From Calidithermus chliarophilus DSM 9957 (GTDB taxonomy: Bacteria; Deinococcota; Deinococci; Deinococcales; Thermaceae): a stretch of 44,926 nucleotides of DNA. The stretch's first letter is position 1. Every line of letters begins with the position of its first letter. Below the pieces are notes generated by a model, which had not been told where the DNA came from, made no database searches, and saw only the letters and a list, made by a program, of their open reading frames with translations. Made by a program: the position numbers and the translations under genes. Of this stretch, positions 18,418 to 26,122 are shown one piece after another. The stretch lies in the NCBI RefSeq assembly GCF_000430045.1, contig NZ_KE387023.1, positions 1,071,575 through 1,116,500 on the forward strand, read 5' to 3'.

Positions 18418-18603
18418 TCAGTCCTCCTCCGCGGGGGCCTCGGACTGGGCTTTCACCCTCAGCCGCCCCGCCCTGCGCACCGACTCGCGCAGCACGAACT
18501 CGATCTGGGCGTTGACGCTGCGGAACTCGTCGTCGGCCCAGCGCTCGAGCGCCTCGTAGAGCTCGGGGTCGATGCGCAGGAGGAATTTCTTCTTCTCGGC
18601 CAT
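18418..18603 (-). CDS. Arc-like ribbon-helix-helix protein
   Basis: A 61-residue protein with [41 protein letters not shown]: a beta strand (FLLRID) followed by two helices and the turn RSVNAQIE, the Arc/MetJ-type ribbon-helix-helix fold. It should bind DNA as a dimer. No toxin gene is adjacent, which makes an antitoxin role unlikely. As far as I recall, Arc-like genes are often found next to SPFH-domain genes, as here, and may act as their local regulator. The acidic tail is short. Confidence 0.85.
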   Translation of the reverse strand: MAEKKKFLLRIDPELYEALERWADDEFRSVNAQIEFVLRESVRRAGRLRVKAQSEAPAEED

Positions 18604-18611
18604 AACTACAC

Positions 18612-18661
18612 GGCTCGTGGCGGGTGGCCTGTGGCTTGCGGCTTACTCCGGGCCACGAGCC
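18612..18661 (+). repeat. Heptamer array G with inverted repeat
   Basis: GGCTCGT, GGCGGGT, GGCCTGT, GGCTTGC, GGCTTAC run in 7-base phase (18612-18646). GGCTCGTGGC at the left is repeated in inverted form as GCCACGAGCC at 18652-18661, giving a hairpin between the SPFH gene and the Arc-like gene. Confidence 0.6.
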
Positions 18662-18670
18662 ACCGGCCCG

Positions 18671-19567
18671 TCAGTACAGGCTGCCCGTGTTGATGATAGG
18701 CGAGGCCTCCGACTCGGAGACCAGGGCCACCAGCAGGTTGTTGACCATCGCGGCCTTGCGCTCCTCGTCGAGGTCCACCACCCCCTCGCTCTTGAGCTGC
18801 TCGAGGGCCTGCTTGACCATGCCCACCGCGCCCTCGACGATCTTCTGCCGCGCGGCGATCACCGCCTGGGCCTGCTGGCGGCGCAGCATGGCCTGGGCGA
18901 TCTCGGGGGCGTAGGCCAGGTGGGAGATGCGGGCCTCGAGCACGTCGATGCCGGCGATCTCGAGGCGCTTGTGCAACTCCTTGCGCAGCTCGTCGCCCAC
19001 CTCGTCGGGGTTGCCGCGCAGCGACTCGGTGCCGTCGTGGGTGTCGTAGGGGTAGCGGCTGGCGAGGGCGCGGATGGCGGTCTCGGACTGGATGGCCACG
19101 AACTCCTGGTAGTCCTCCACGTCGAAGGTGGCGCGGGCGCTGTCGGTCACGCGCCAGACGATCACCGCCGCGATCTCGATGGGGTTGCCCGTCGCGTCGT
19201 TGACCTTCAGCCGCTCGGAGTTGAAGTTGTTGACCTTCAGGCTCAGCTTCTGCTTCTTGGCGAAGGGGTTGACCCAGTACCAGCCGTCGCGGGTGATGCT
19301 GCCCGTGTACTTGCCCAAAAAGGTGAGGACCCGGGCCTCGTTGGGCTGCACCACCAGGAAGCCCCCCATCAGGATGAAGCTCAGCACCATCGCGCCCACC
19401 CCGTACAGCAGCGTGGGCAGCTCGGCCTGCTCGTTCGCGCGGCTGCCGATGACCTCGAGGACGAAGTCGCGGAATTGCAAGCCGCCCCAGGCCAGCAGCC
19501 CCAGCACCAGGATCAGGCCCAGAATCCCCGGCAGCGCCAGGGCCCTCTTCTCGCGGGTGACGTTCAT
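18671..19567 (-). CDS. SPFH/band 7 domain protein
   Basis: A 298-residue protein. Two hydrophobic segments lie near residues 12-30 and 52-72, followed by [35 protein letters not shown], the opening of an SPFH (stomatin/prohibitin) domain. The middle holds [24 protein letters not shown] and the last third is a long charged helix with [24 protein letters not shown], typical of the band 7 coiled region. Such proteins assemble in membranes and organise microdomains. AGGAGG precedes the ATG. It follows the alpha/beta hydrolase after 42 bases and precedes the Arc-like gene. Confidence 0.93.
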   Translation of the reverse strand: MNVTREKRALALPGILGLILVLGLLAWGGLQFRDFVLEVIGSRANEQAELPTLLYGVGAMVLSFILMGGFLVVQPNEARVLTFLGKYTGSITRDGWYWVNPFAKKQKLSLKVNNFNSERLKVNDATGNPIEIAAVIVWRVTDSARATFDVEDYQEFVAIQSETAIRALASRYPYDTHDGTESLRGNPDEVGDELRKELHKRLEIAGIDVLEARISHLAYAPEIAQAMLRRQQAQAVIAARQKIVEGAVGMVKQALEQLKSEGVVDLDEERKAAMVNNLLVALVSESEASPIINTGSLY

Positions 19568-19609
19568 ACGGCCTCCTATAAGCGTTGGTGATAGGCAGTG
19601 TGGGTGTGT

Positions 19610-20581
19610 TTAGAGCGAAGCCTGCAGGAAGCGTACCACGGCCGCCAACAGGCCCTCCGCCAGCGGCAGCTTGGGGTCGCTGTAGGCGGCGATGTTGGCC
19701 TGGGGGTCGGCGGGGGCGCGCTTGAGCACGTGGTTCATGCCCTCGACGAGCACCTTCTGGGCCTTGGGGTTGGCGGCGGCCAGGGCCTCGGCCTCGGCGG
19801 GGCTCACCTGGAGGTCGGTGGTGCCCTGCACGACGAGCACCGGGACGTTCAGCTTGCCGAGCTCCCGGGCCGGGTCGTAGCGGAAGACCGAGATTAAGTA
19901 GGGCTGCACGCGGGCGCGGAAGAGCTGCGCCGTGAGCTGCGGGGGGAGCTGGATGCCGGCCTCGGGCACGGCACGCCCGGCCGTGAGCTCGCTCACCACC
20001 CGCTCGGCCTCCTGGTACATGGCGGGGGGGAGCTGCGGCTTGAGCTGCTCGAGCAGGATCTGCCCCAGCGGGCGGCCCGGCCCCGCCAGCGAGACGAAGG
20101 CGTCGGCCCCGGCCCGCTGGGCGGCGAGCATCCCGATGAGCGAGCCCTCGCTGTGCCCGATCACCGCCCGCTTGCCGAAGCGCCCGTCGCGGCGCAGCCA
20201 CTCGAGCCAGGCCGCCGCGTCCTCGACGAAGCTCTCCAGGCGCACGTCCTCCTCGCGGGCCAGCGCGCCGGCGCTTTTGCCGATGCCCCGCTTGTCCACG
20301 CGCAGGCTGGCGATGCCCCGTGCGGCGAGCCCCTCGGCCAGCAGCTTCAGGCTGTCGTTCTTCCCGGGGAGCAGCGGGCTGTTGCCGTCGCGGTCGGTGG
20401 GGCCGGAGCCGGGGTGGATGAGGGCCACCGGGTACGGCGGGTTGGCGGCGGGCAGCTCGAGGGTGGCGTAGAGCTTGCCGGCGGGGGTCTCGAGCACCAC
20501 CTCCTGGGCGGCGGCCTCGCCCCTGCCCAGCAACCCCGCGGCTGCGGCGATGAATCCTACGACGATGGGAATGCGTGCCAT
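19610..20581 (-). CDS. Exported alpha/beta hydrolase
   Basis: A 323-residue protein with an N-terminal signal peptide (ARIPIVVGFIAAAAGLLG, probable cleavage after AEAAA-type residues near 24). The nucleophile elbow is IGHSEGSLIG, the acid residue is likely in VVQGTTDLQVS, and the catalytic histidine in EGMNHVLK. The oxyanion region is LIHPGSGPTDRDGNSP. It resembles the serine aminopeptidase S33/acyl esterase-type hydrolases and should act outside the cytoplasmic membrane; substrate unknown. The ATG at 20581 has AGGAGG four bases upstream, preferred over a start six codons earlier. First gene of the seven-gene minus-strand run. Confidence 0.88.
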   Translation of the reverse strand: MARIPIVVGFIAAAAGLLGRGEAAAQEVVLETPAGKLYATLELPAANPPYPVALIHPGSGPTDRDGNSPLLPGKNDSLKLLAEGLAARGIASLRVDKRGIGKSAGALAREEDVRLESFVEDAAAWLEWLRRDGRFGKRAVIGHSEGSLIGMLAAQRAGADAFVSLAGPGRPLGQILLEQLKPQLPPAMYQEAERVVSELTAGRAVPEAGIQLPPQLTAQLFRARVQPYLISVFRYDPARELGKLNVPVLVVQGTTDLQVSPAEAEALAAANPKAQKVLVEGMNHVLKRAPADPQANIAAYSDPKLPLAEGLLAAVVRFLQASL

Positions 20582-20598
20582 GATGCCTCCTGTTAGCA

Positions 20599-20628
20599 AA
20601 ATGATATCACTTTGAAAGCGGATGTCAA
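20599..20628 (-). promoter_or_regulatory. Promoter and operator-like dyad of the hydrolase run
   Basis: On the minus strand TTGACA (20628-20623) and TATCAT (20606-20601) are 16 bases apart. The -10 box overlaps the dyad TGATATCA (20602-20609) within an AA/TT-flanked near-palindrome, a plausible repressor site. Confidence 0.6.
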
Positions 20629-20702
20629 CGCCGCGTCCCGCGGAAAGGGCCCGGCGCTGCCGGGGTCCTCAGCCCAGGCAAAGCCGCCCGCTGTAGCCTG
20701 GA

Positions 20703-21389
20703 ATGGCTGTGTGGAGCCGCGTCCTGAAGATCTACCGGCAGAACAGCGGCCGGCTGTTGCTGCTGTTCTTCGGGGTGCTGCTGCCGCTGTTGATCCTGGG
20801 CGACCTGGCCGAGGACGTGCTGCAGCAGGAGGACATGCGCCTCGACCGCTGGCTGAGCGAGTGGGTCAACGGCTTCGCCACGCCCTGGCTCGACCAGGCC
20901 GCCCTCGCGCTGCGCTTCCTGGGCGGCGTGGAGGTGCTGGGCCCGCTGTCGCTGGTGATCTTCGCCTACTTCCTCTCCACCCACCAGCCCTGGAAGGGCT
21001 GGTTCTTCGCCTTCGCCGTCGGGGGCGCGGCCGGGCTCAACCTCCTCGCCAAGGCCTTCTTCGGGCGCGAGCGCCCCGACCTCTTCACCCCGCTGGTGCT
21101 CGAGCCCAACTACAGCTTCCCCAGCGGCCACGCCACCGGCAGCGCGGCCTTCGTGAGTGCGCTCGTCGTGCTGGCCTGGTACACCCGCTGGCGCTGGTGG
21201 GCCGTGCTGTTGGGGGTGCCCTTCGCGCTGCTGGTGGGGCTCTCGCGGGTCTACGCCGGGGCCCACTACCCCTCCGACGTGCTGGGCGGCTGGCTGGCCT
21301 CGGTGGCCTGGGTGCTGGGCCTGCGCCAGGTGCTGCGCTCGCGCATCCGCCCAGCACTCCCCCCTTCCGAGGAACGGGCGGGTTCATGA
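20703..21389 (+). CDS. PAP2-family membrane phosphatase
   Basis: A 228-residue protein with about six membrane helices. The three catalytic blocks are KAFFGRERP, then PSGHATGSA (with the histidine that assists the nucleophile), then SRVYAGAHYPSDVLGG (the nucleophile histidine). It should remove phosphate from a lipid phosphate, such as phosphatidic acid or undecaprenyl pyrophosphate, on the outer face of the membrane. TAGCCT at 20694-20699 is the nearest -10 box, only three bases from the ATG at 20703, so the GTG two codons later may be the true start. It is transcribed divergently from the hydrolase. Confidence 0.9.
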   Translation: MAVWSRVLKIYRQNSGRLLLLFFGVLLPLLILGDLAEDVLQQEDMRLDRWLSEWVNGFATPWLDQAALALRFLGGVEVLGPLSLVIFAYFLSTHQPWKGWFFAFAVGGAAGLNLLAKAFFGRERPDLFTPLVLEPNYSFPSGHATGSAAFVSALVVLAWYTRWRWWAVLLGVPFALLVGLSRVYAGAHYPSDVLGGWLASVAWVLGLRQVLRSRIRPALPPSEERAGS

Positions 21390-21442
21390 AGGCGGGAAAG
21401 TGGCTTGTGTGCCCGGCAGCCTGGGTGTAGGCTTAATTCCCT

Positions 21443-21655
21443 ATGGAGAAGCTGCTGGCCGTTTTGCCCCCAACGGAAGACCCCGAACGGGCGCTGAGCC
21501 AGTTGCTGCCCAAGCTCGCCAAGACCATCGCCTCCGAGATCCGCCACAGCGAAGCGCCTTCCACCGAGACCTTCCTGCTGCTCCTGATGAGCCAGGAACC
21601 GAGCGGCGAACCCCCCGAAGCGGAAGCTCCCGACCCCAGCGTTTACCTCGGGTAG
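21443..21655 (+). CDS. Small protein of unknown function
   Basis: A 70-residue frame with ATG preceded by TAGGCT (21428-21433) and TTAATT. It predicts two helices (ALSQLLPKLAKTIASEI and TETFLLLLM) and an acidic, proline-rich tail. No family is recognised. Its stop lies at the broken end of the Uma2 fragment encoded on the other strand, so the locus may have been rearranged. Codon use is normal for the genome, which supports a real gene. Confidence 0.5.
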   Translation: MEKLLAVLPPTEDPERALSQLLPKLAKTIASEIRHSEAPSTETFLLLLMSQEPSGEPPEAEAPDPSVYLG

Positions 21656-21662
21656 CGGCAGG

Positions 21663-21878
21663 CCCGGCCCACCGGACCCCCTCGGCCGGCGGGGGCCGCA
21701 GGACCTCGTTGACATTGGCCACGATGTCGTTGTGCGCCTGGCTTTCCCCGGCCATCGCGTACACGAAGCCGTCGAGGTACTCGTAGCGCGAGCCGGTCTG
21801 CTTCTCCAGCTCGAGCCACTCCTCCTTGCTCAGTCGGGCGGGGCGAGGGGCACTCGCGGGCATGATCAGTGTGATCAT
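21663..21878 (-). pseudogene. N-terminal fragment of an Uma2-family protein
   Basis: About 72 residues starting MITLIMPAS and including RLSKEEWLELEKQTGSRYEY and LDGFVYAMAGESQAHNDIV match the start of Uma2 (DUF820) restriction-endonuclease-fold proteins. After EGVRW the similarity stops and the frame continues only as an antisense shadow of the small gene at 21443. The part that holds the catalytic D and ExK residues is missing, so it is inactive. A perfect 17-bp palindrome (ATGATCA-gtg-TGATCAT, 21862-21878) covers the start codon and may be an old self-control site. Confidence 0.75.
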
Positions 21879-21892
21879 AGTGCGATCCTGCC

Positions 21893-21976
21893 GAGCGCCA
21901 TGAGCCGTACGTCGTAAGCGATACGCCGAACGCCAAACGCCAAACGCTAAACGCCAAACGCTAAACGCCAAACGCT
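21893..21976 (-). repeat. Heptamer array C (12 units, minus orientation)
   Basis: Read on the minus strand from 21976: AGCGTTT and GGCGTTT alternate three times, then GGCGTTC, GGCGTAT, CGCTTAC, GACGTAC, GGCTCAT, GGCGCTC. Twelve units, no break in phase, the most regular array of the window. It lies between the Uma2 fragment and typA. Confidence 0.88.
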
Positions 21977-22006
21977 GGGGTACGTCTGATCGATTGCCGG
22001 GTGTAG

Positions 22007-22028
22007 GGGCGAGCCCCCGTGCTCGCCC
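22007..22028. repeat. GC hairpin (copy C, inverted)
   Basis: GGGCGAGC (22007-22014), loop, GCTCGCCC (22021-22028). On the minus strand the loop is ACGGGG and the flank is CCCCTAC, identical to copy B apart from a compensating base change in the stem. The heptamer array C follows 30 bases away in the same orientation as in copies A and B. Confidence 0.7.
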
Positions 22029-22070
22029 TTTCTCCCTATAGCTGCCCTATACAAACCCCTTCGCGGCAAG

Positions 22071-22076
22071 TACACT
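22071..22076 (+). promoter_or_regulatory. -10 box of typA
   Basis: TACACT lies directly before an in-frame ATG at 22077, which therefore cannot be translated from this promoter. Transcription would start near 22083 and leave a leader of about 60 bases before the real start at 22143. Confidence 0.45.
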
Positions 22077-22142
22077 ATGAAGGTTGTGCTGTTGCCGTTC
22101 CTCGAGCCGGGGAGAGGCAACCCATCCCCCGAAGAGGACAAT

Positions 22143-23972
22143 ATGGAACTCAGAAACATCGCGATCATCGCGCACGTGGACCACGGCAAGACCACGCTCG
22201 TGGACGCCATGCTCAAGCAGGCCAAGGCCCTCTCCCGCCACGACGTGGAGGGCGAGCGGATCATGGACTCCAACGACCTCGAGCGCGAGCGCGGCATCAC
22301 CATCCTGGCCAAGAACACCGCCGTCGTGTGGAACGACGTCAAGATCAACATCGTGGACACCCCCGGCCACGCCGACTTCGGCGGGGAGGTCGAGCGGGCG
22401 CTGAGCATGGTGGACGGGGTCCTCCTGCTCGTGGACGCCGCCGAGGGCCCCATGCCCCAAACCCGCTTCGTGCTCAAGAAGGCCGTCGAGGCGGGGCTCA
22501 AGCCCATCGTGGTCATCAACAAGGTGGACAAGCGCGACGCCCGTCCTGACGAGGTCCTGAACGAGACCTTCGACCTCATGGCCGAGCTCGGCGCCTCGGA
22601 GGAACAGCTCGACTTCCCCTACCTCTACGCCGTCGGGCGCGAGGGCGCGGCCTGGCTGGGCGAGGCCAAGAAGGACAACCTCGAGGACCTCTTCCAGGTC
22701 ATCCTGACCCACATCCCCGCCCCCCGCATCGAGGAGGGCCCCTTCCAACTGCGCGTCGCCAACCTCGACTACTCCAACTTCCTGGGCAAGATCGCGCTGG
22801 GCAAGGTGCACCGCGGCACCGTGCGCAAGGGCCAGGTCATCACCATCGTGGGCGAGCACGGCAACCGCGACGTCAAGGTGGTGGCGGCCTTCACCCACCA
22901 GGGCCTCGAGCGGCTCGAGGCCCTGGAGGTAACCCCCGGCGACATCGTGGCCATCGCGGGCATGGAGGGCGTGGAGATCGGCGACACCCTCGCCGCCAAG
23001 GAGGCCCCCGAGGCCCTGCCCCGCCTGGCGGTGGACGAGCCCACCGTGAGCATCACCATGACCCCCAACACCTCGCCCTTCGCGGGCAAGGAGGGCAAGT
23101 TCGTCACCAGCCGCCAGATCCGCGAGCGGCTCTTGAAGGAGCTCGAGACCAACGTGGCGCTGCGGGTCATCGAGGTCACGCCCGACACCTTCGAGCTGCA
23201 CGGGCGCGGCGAGCTGCACCTGAGCGTGCTGCTGGAGACCATGCGCCGCGAGGGCTTCGAGTTCAGCGTGGGCCAGCCCAGCGTGCTGCTGAAGGAAGTG
23301 GACGGCCAGGTGCACGAGCCCTACGAGTACCTGGTAGTAGACGTCCCCGAGGCCAAGTTCGGCCCCGTGATGGAGGCGCTGGGCACCCGCAAGGCCCAGA
23401 TGGTGCATATGGAGCAGGAGCCAGGTCAGGTGCGCCAGCACCCCGGCGGAGCCGGTACCCCTGGCGGGCGCGTGCGCGCTGAATTCACCGTCCCGGCCCG
23501 GGCCCTCTTCGGCTTCCGCACCCTTTTCCTCACCCTCACCGCCGGCGAGGGCGTGATGAGCCACAACTTCCACAGCTACGGGCCGCACGTGGGCGCGCTC
23601 GAGACCCGCACCACCGGCAGCGCGGTGGCGATGGAGGCGGGCGTGGCCTTCGCCTACAGCCTCCACCGCCTGCAGGAGCGCATCAGCTTCTTCATCGACC
23701 CCGGCACCGAGGTCTACGTGGGCATGATCGTGGGCGAGAACTCCCGCGACAACGACCTCAACGTCAACGTCTGCATCAACAAGAAGCTCACCAACGTGCG
23801 GGCCGCCGGCTCCGACGAGAACATCCGCCTGATCCCCCCGCGCAAGTTCACGCTCGAGGAGGCCCTGGAGTTCCTGGCCCCCGACGAGCTGCTCGAGGTC
23901 ACGCCCAAGAGCCTGCGGTTGCGCAAGCGGGTGCTCGACCCCAGCCAGCGCAAGCGGGCCGAGGTGGTCTGA
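22143..23972 (+). CDS. typA: Translational GTPase TypA/BipA
   Basis: A 609-residue ribosome-associated GTPase. Domain G opens with [24 protein letters not shown] (P-loop DHGKT), then RGITILAKN (switch I), [11 protein letters not shown] (G3) and NKVDK (G4). Domain II starts around residue 200, followed by EF-G-like domains III and V with [16 protein letters not shown], and the TypA-specific C-terminal domain with [13 protein letters not shown] and [17 protein letters not shown]. It is involved in ribosome assembly and stress adaptation. The start at 22143 has GAAGAGGA upstream and matches the usual family start; a frame beginning at 22077 adds 22 unlikely residues. A good terminator follows. 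Confidence 0.97.
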   Translation: MELRNIAIIAHVDHGKTTLVDAMLKQAKALSRHDVEGERIMDSNDLERERGITILAKNTAVVWNDVKINIVDTPGHADFGGEVERALSMVDGVLLLVDAAEGPMPQTRFVLKKAVEAGLKPIVVINKVDKRDARPDEVLNETFDLMAELGASEEQLDFPYLYAVGREGAAWLGEAKKDNLEDLFQVILTHIPAPRIEEGPFQLRVANLDYSNFLGKIALGKVHRGTVRKGQVITIVGEHGNRDVKVVAAFTHQGLERLEALEVTPGDIVAIAGMEGVEIGDTLAAKEAPEALPRLAVDEPTVSITMTPNTSPFAGKEGKFVTSRQIRERLLKELETNVALRVIEVTPDTFELHGRGELHLSVLLETMRREGFEFSVGQPSVLLKEVDGQVHEPYEYLVVDVPEAKFGPVMEALGTRKAQMVHMEQEPGQVRQHPGGAGTPGGRVRAEFTVPARALFGFRTLFLTLTAGEGVMSHNFHSYGPHVGALETRTTGSAVAMEAGVAFAYSLHRLQERISFFIDPGTEVYVGMIVGENSRDNDLNVNVCINKKLTNVRAAGSDENIRLIPPRKFTLEEALEFLAPDELLEVTPKSLRLRKRVLDPSQRKRAEVV

Positions 23973-23992
23973 GCCGGCAGTGAGCCAAACCG

Positions 23993-24017
23993 GAGCAGGG
24001 TTTCCCTGCTCTTTTTT
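23993..24017 (+). terminator. Intrinsic terminator of typA
   Basis: GAGCAGGG-ttt-CCCTGCTC (23993-24011) followed by six T (24012-24017), 20 bases after the typA stop codon. Confidence 0.9.
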
Positions 24018-24149
24018 CTTCAGTGTGATACCCGATTCGGTCAGTCCGGCGCCGGACGGCAGCGACCTGACAGGGCCGAAGGGAATGCTCTGGGGTTCAA
24101 AAAGATAGCCCTTCGGATCGGACGATCAGCTTTCTGAACCCGGTATCGA

Positions 24150-24497
24150 TCAGAGCTTGACCTCATCCGGCCCTAGCAACTCGAGCGCGATCGCCAGCGC
24201 GCGGTTTAGCGCTTCGAGCTTTTGGCTCGAGAGCCTGCCGACGTAGTTCGTGAGCCTACTCTTCTCGATGCGGGTCAGATCGTCGCAGCGAATGCTGCTC
24301 TCGTGCTTCAACCCCTCCTCGATACCCACCGGAACCTGTGTGCTGATGCCGTGGTAGCGCGAGAAAACGGGAGCGCAAAGCACCGTGGAGTGGGGCGAGT
24401 CGATCAGGAATTGCCGGCTAACGACGACGTAAACCCGCTGGCGCTTGGGGTCGTCGGAGGAGGGGTTGACCACGCGGTATAGCTCGCCGCGTTTCAT
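24150..24497 (-). CDS. MazF/PemK-type toxin
   Basis: A 115-residue protein starting [29 protein letters not shown], the usual opening of MazF-type endoribonucleases (strand, then the G-x-x-x-RVY/PVVVVS block). [21 protein letters not shown] and [23 protein letters not shown] match the remaining core strands; the D-x-x-x-I segment contributes to the active site. It would cleave RNA when freed from its antitoxin. Its ATG overlaps the antitoxin stop by four bases. The longer upstream frame is an antisense of no value. Confidence 0.88.
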   Translation of the reverse strand: MKRGELYRVVNPSSDDPKRQRVYVVVSRQFLIDSPHSTVLCAPVFSRYHGISTQVPVGIEEGLKHESSIRCDDLTRIEKSRLTNYVGRLSSQKLEALNRALAIALELLGPDEVKL

Positions 24498-24715
24498 GGC
24501 TCCGTCTGGTCTTCCAGCGACTCGAGCGCCTGGGTGTTCAGTTCCTGGGCGTGCCCGGCGTAGAGCTCCGCGTCCCGGGCCTCCCACTCGCGCTTGCGCT
24601 CTTCCCACAGCTCCTTGCGGATGAGCCGCTCGATGAATTCTGAGCGGTTAGGGTAGCGCTCGTCTATGGCCTCGAGCAACTCCCGCTCGAGGGTGATAGA
24701 TGTCTTGACTTTCAT
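24494..24715 (-). CDS. Ribbon-helix-helix antitoxin
   Basis: A 73-residue protein beginning [35 protein letters not shown], a strand-helix-helix DNA-binding domain with the turn NRSEFIER. The acidic tail ([22 protein letters not shown]) should wrap the toxin. It starts leaderless, 6 bases after TATATT, and is translated ahead of the toxin. Autorepression by the complex is expected from the family. Confidence 0.88.
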   Translation of the reverse strand: MKVKTSITLERELLEAIDERYPNRSEFIERLIRKELWEERKREWEARDAELYAGHAQELNTQALESLEDQTEP

Positions 24716-24721
24716 ACCACC

Positions 24722-24727
24722 AATATA
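24722..24727 (-). promoter_or_regulatory. Leaderless -10 box of the toxin-antitoxin operon
   Basis: TATATT (24727-24722 on the minus strand) lies 6 bases before the antitoxin ATG. No good -35 box is seen. Confidence 0.6.
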
Positions 24728-24781
24728 CTCCCTTGACCCTGGTTGGGCTGAACAACGAGAATCTACGCTAGAGGTTCAAGC

Positions 24782-26122
24782 ATGCTCGAGGGGCTCAAAA
24801 GCTGGCTCGTACAGAGCAGTCGTCGCACACCTACGTCTATGGAAGCTCGCTCCTCGGGGGCCGAGTGGCAGAACTGGTCGGGCTATGTCCGGGGCCGCTC
24901 CCGAGCGTTTGCCCAGCCCGCCGACGAGGACGAGCTACGGGCTCTCGTGGCCCAGGCCCCCCGCGTGCGGGCGGTGGGGGCCGGGCACTCCTTCACGCCG
25001 CTGGTGCCCACCGAGCACCTGCTGCTCTCGCTGGACCGGCTCACCGGGCTGCTGGGCCACGACCCGCAGCGGTACACCGCCACGGTGTGGGGCGGGACGC
25101 GGCTGTACGAGCTCGGGCCCATGCTCCAGGAGGTCGGGCAGGCGCTGCCCAACATGGGCGACATCGACCGGCAGAGCATCGCCGGGGCGGTGAGCACCGG
25201 GACGCACGGCTCGGGGTTGGGGCTGGGGTCGCTCGCGGCGGGGGTGGCGGGCCTGCGGCTGGTGCTGGCGGACGGGGGCGTGCTCGAGTGCTCCCCCGCG
25301 CAAAACCCCGAGGTGTTCCGGGCGGCAGGGGTGAGCCTGGGCACCCTGGGGGTCATCAGCCAGGTGACGCTGCAGAACGTGCCGAGCTACCGGCTCGAGG
25401 AGCGCGTGCGGGTGGTGGGGCTGAGCACCCTGCTGCCCCAGCTCCCGAGCCTGGCGCAGGAGAACCGGCACCTCGACTGCCACGTGTTCCCCTTCAGCGG
25501 CCAGACCATCGTCAAGACCCTCAACCCGGCCCAGGAACCCGCCGGCAAAACCGAGGTCAACAGCTTCGTGGAGAACACCGTGCTGCGCTGGGCCTGCGAG
25601 GTCGCGCGCGCGCTGCCCGTCCTCAACGCGCCTTTGCAGCGGCTGGTGGGGGTGCTGGTGGGCTCGAGCCGCCGGGTGGGCGAGTCCTACCGGATCTTCG
25701 CCACGCCGCGCGAGGTGCGCTTCAACGAGATGGAGTACCACGTTCCCGCCGAGCGGGGGCCGGAGTGCTTGGAGGAGGTGTGCCACGCCATCCGCAGGAG
25801 CGGGGTGCAGGTCTTCATCCCGGTGGAGTACCGCTACGTGGCGGGCGACGGCTTCTGGCTCTCGCCCTTCCAGGGCGGGGCGCGGGCTTCCATCGCGGTG
25901 CACCAGTACCACAAGCAGGACCCCTGGCCGCTGTTCCGCGTGGTCGAGCCCGTCCTGCGGCGCTATGGCGGGCGGCCCCACTGGGGGAAGATGCACGGCC
26001 TGAAGGCGGGCGAATTGCGCGAGCTCTACCCCCACTGGGACGACTTCCGGCGGGTGCGGCTCGAGCTCGACCCCCGCGGCAAGTTCCTCAACGCGCACCT
26101 GCGCGAGGTGCTGGGAGCCTGA
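24782..26122 (+). CDS. D-arabinono-1,4-lactone/alditol oxidase-family flavoprotein
   Basis: A 446-residue VAO-type flavoenzyme. The FAD domain holds RVRAVGAGHSFTPLV, where the histidine of GHS is the usual site of covalent FAD attachment, then ALPNMGDIDRQSIAGAVSTG THGSG. The C-terminal ALO domain ends with GRPHWGKMHGL, YPHWDDFRRVRLELDP and GKFLNAHLREVL, all typical of sugar-lactone or polyol oxidases. It would oxidise a sugar acid lactone or alditol with release of hydrogen peroxide. The gene runs directly into the PLP-enzyme gene with no gap, so they act in one pathway. The start could also be the ATG at 24839. Confidence 0.88.
   Translation: MLEGLKSWLVQSSRRTPTSMEARSSGAEWQNWSGYVRGRSRAFAQPADEDELRALVAQAPRVRAVGAGHSFTPLVPTEHLLLSLDRLTGLLGHDPQRYTATVWGGTRLYELGPMLQEVGQALPNMGDIDRQSIAGAVSTGTHGSGLGLGSLAAGVAGLRLVLADGGVLECSPAQNPEVFRAAGVSLGTLGVISQVTLQNVPSYRLEERVRVVGLSTLLPQLPSLAQENRHLDCHVFPFSGQTIVKTLNPAQEPAGKTEVNSFVENTVLRWACEVARALPVLNAPLQRLVGVLVGSSRRVGESYRIFATPREVRFNEMEYHVPAERGPECLEEVCHAIRRSGVQVFIPVEYRYVAGDGFWLSPFQGGARASIAVHQYHKQDPWPLFRVVEPVLRRYGGRPHWGKMHGLKAGELRELYPHWDDFRRVRLELDPRGKFLNAHLREVLGA

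Noticed and set aside
22077-22142. Longer N-terminus for TypA from the ATG at 22077
   Set aside because: That ATG directly follows the -10 box and lies upstream of the likely transcript start; family members start at MELRNIAI-type sequence.
24076-24116. Inverted repeat CCGAAGGG/CCCTTCGG between typA and the toxin gene
   Set aside because: The 25-base loop and the lack of a T run give no clear role; the typA terminator is already present upstream.
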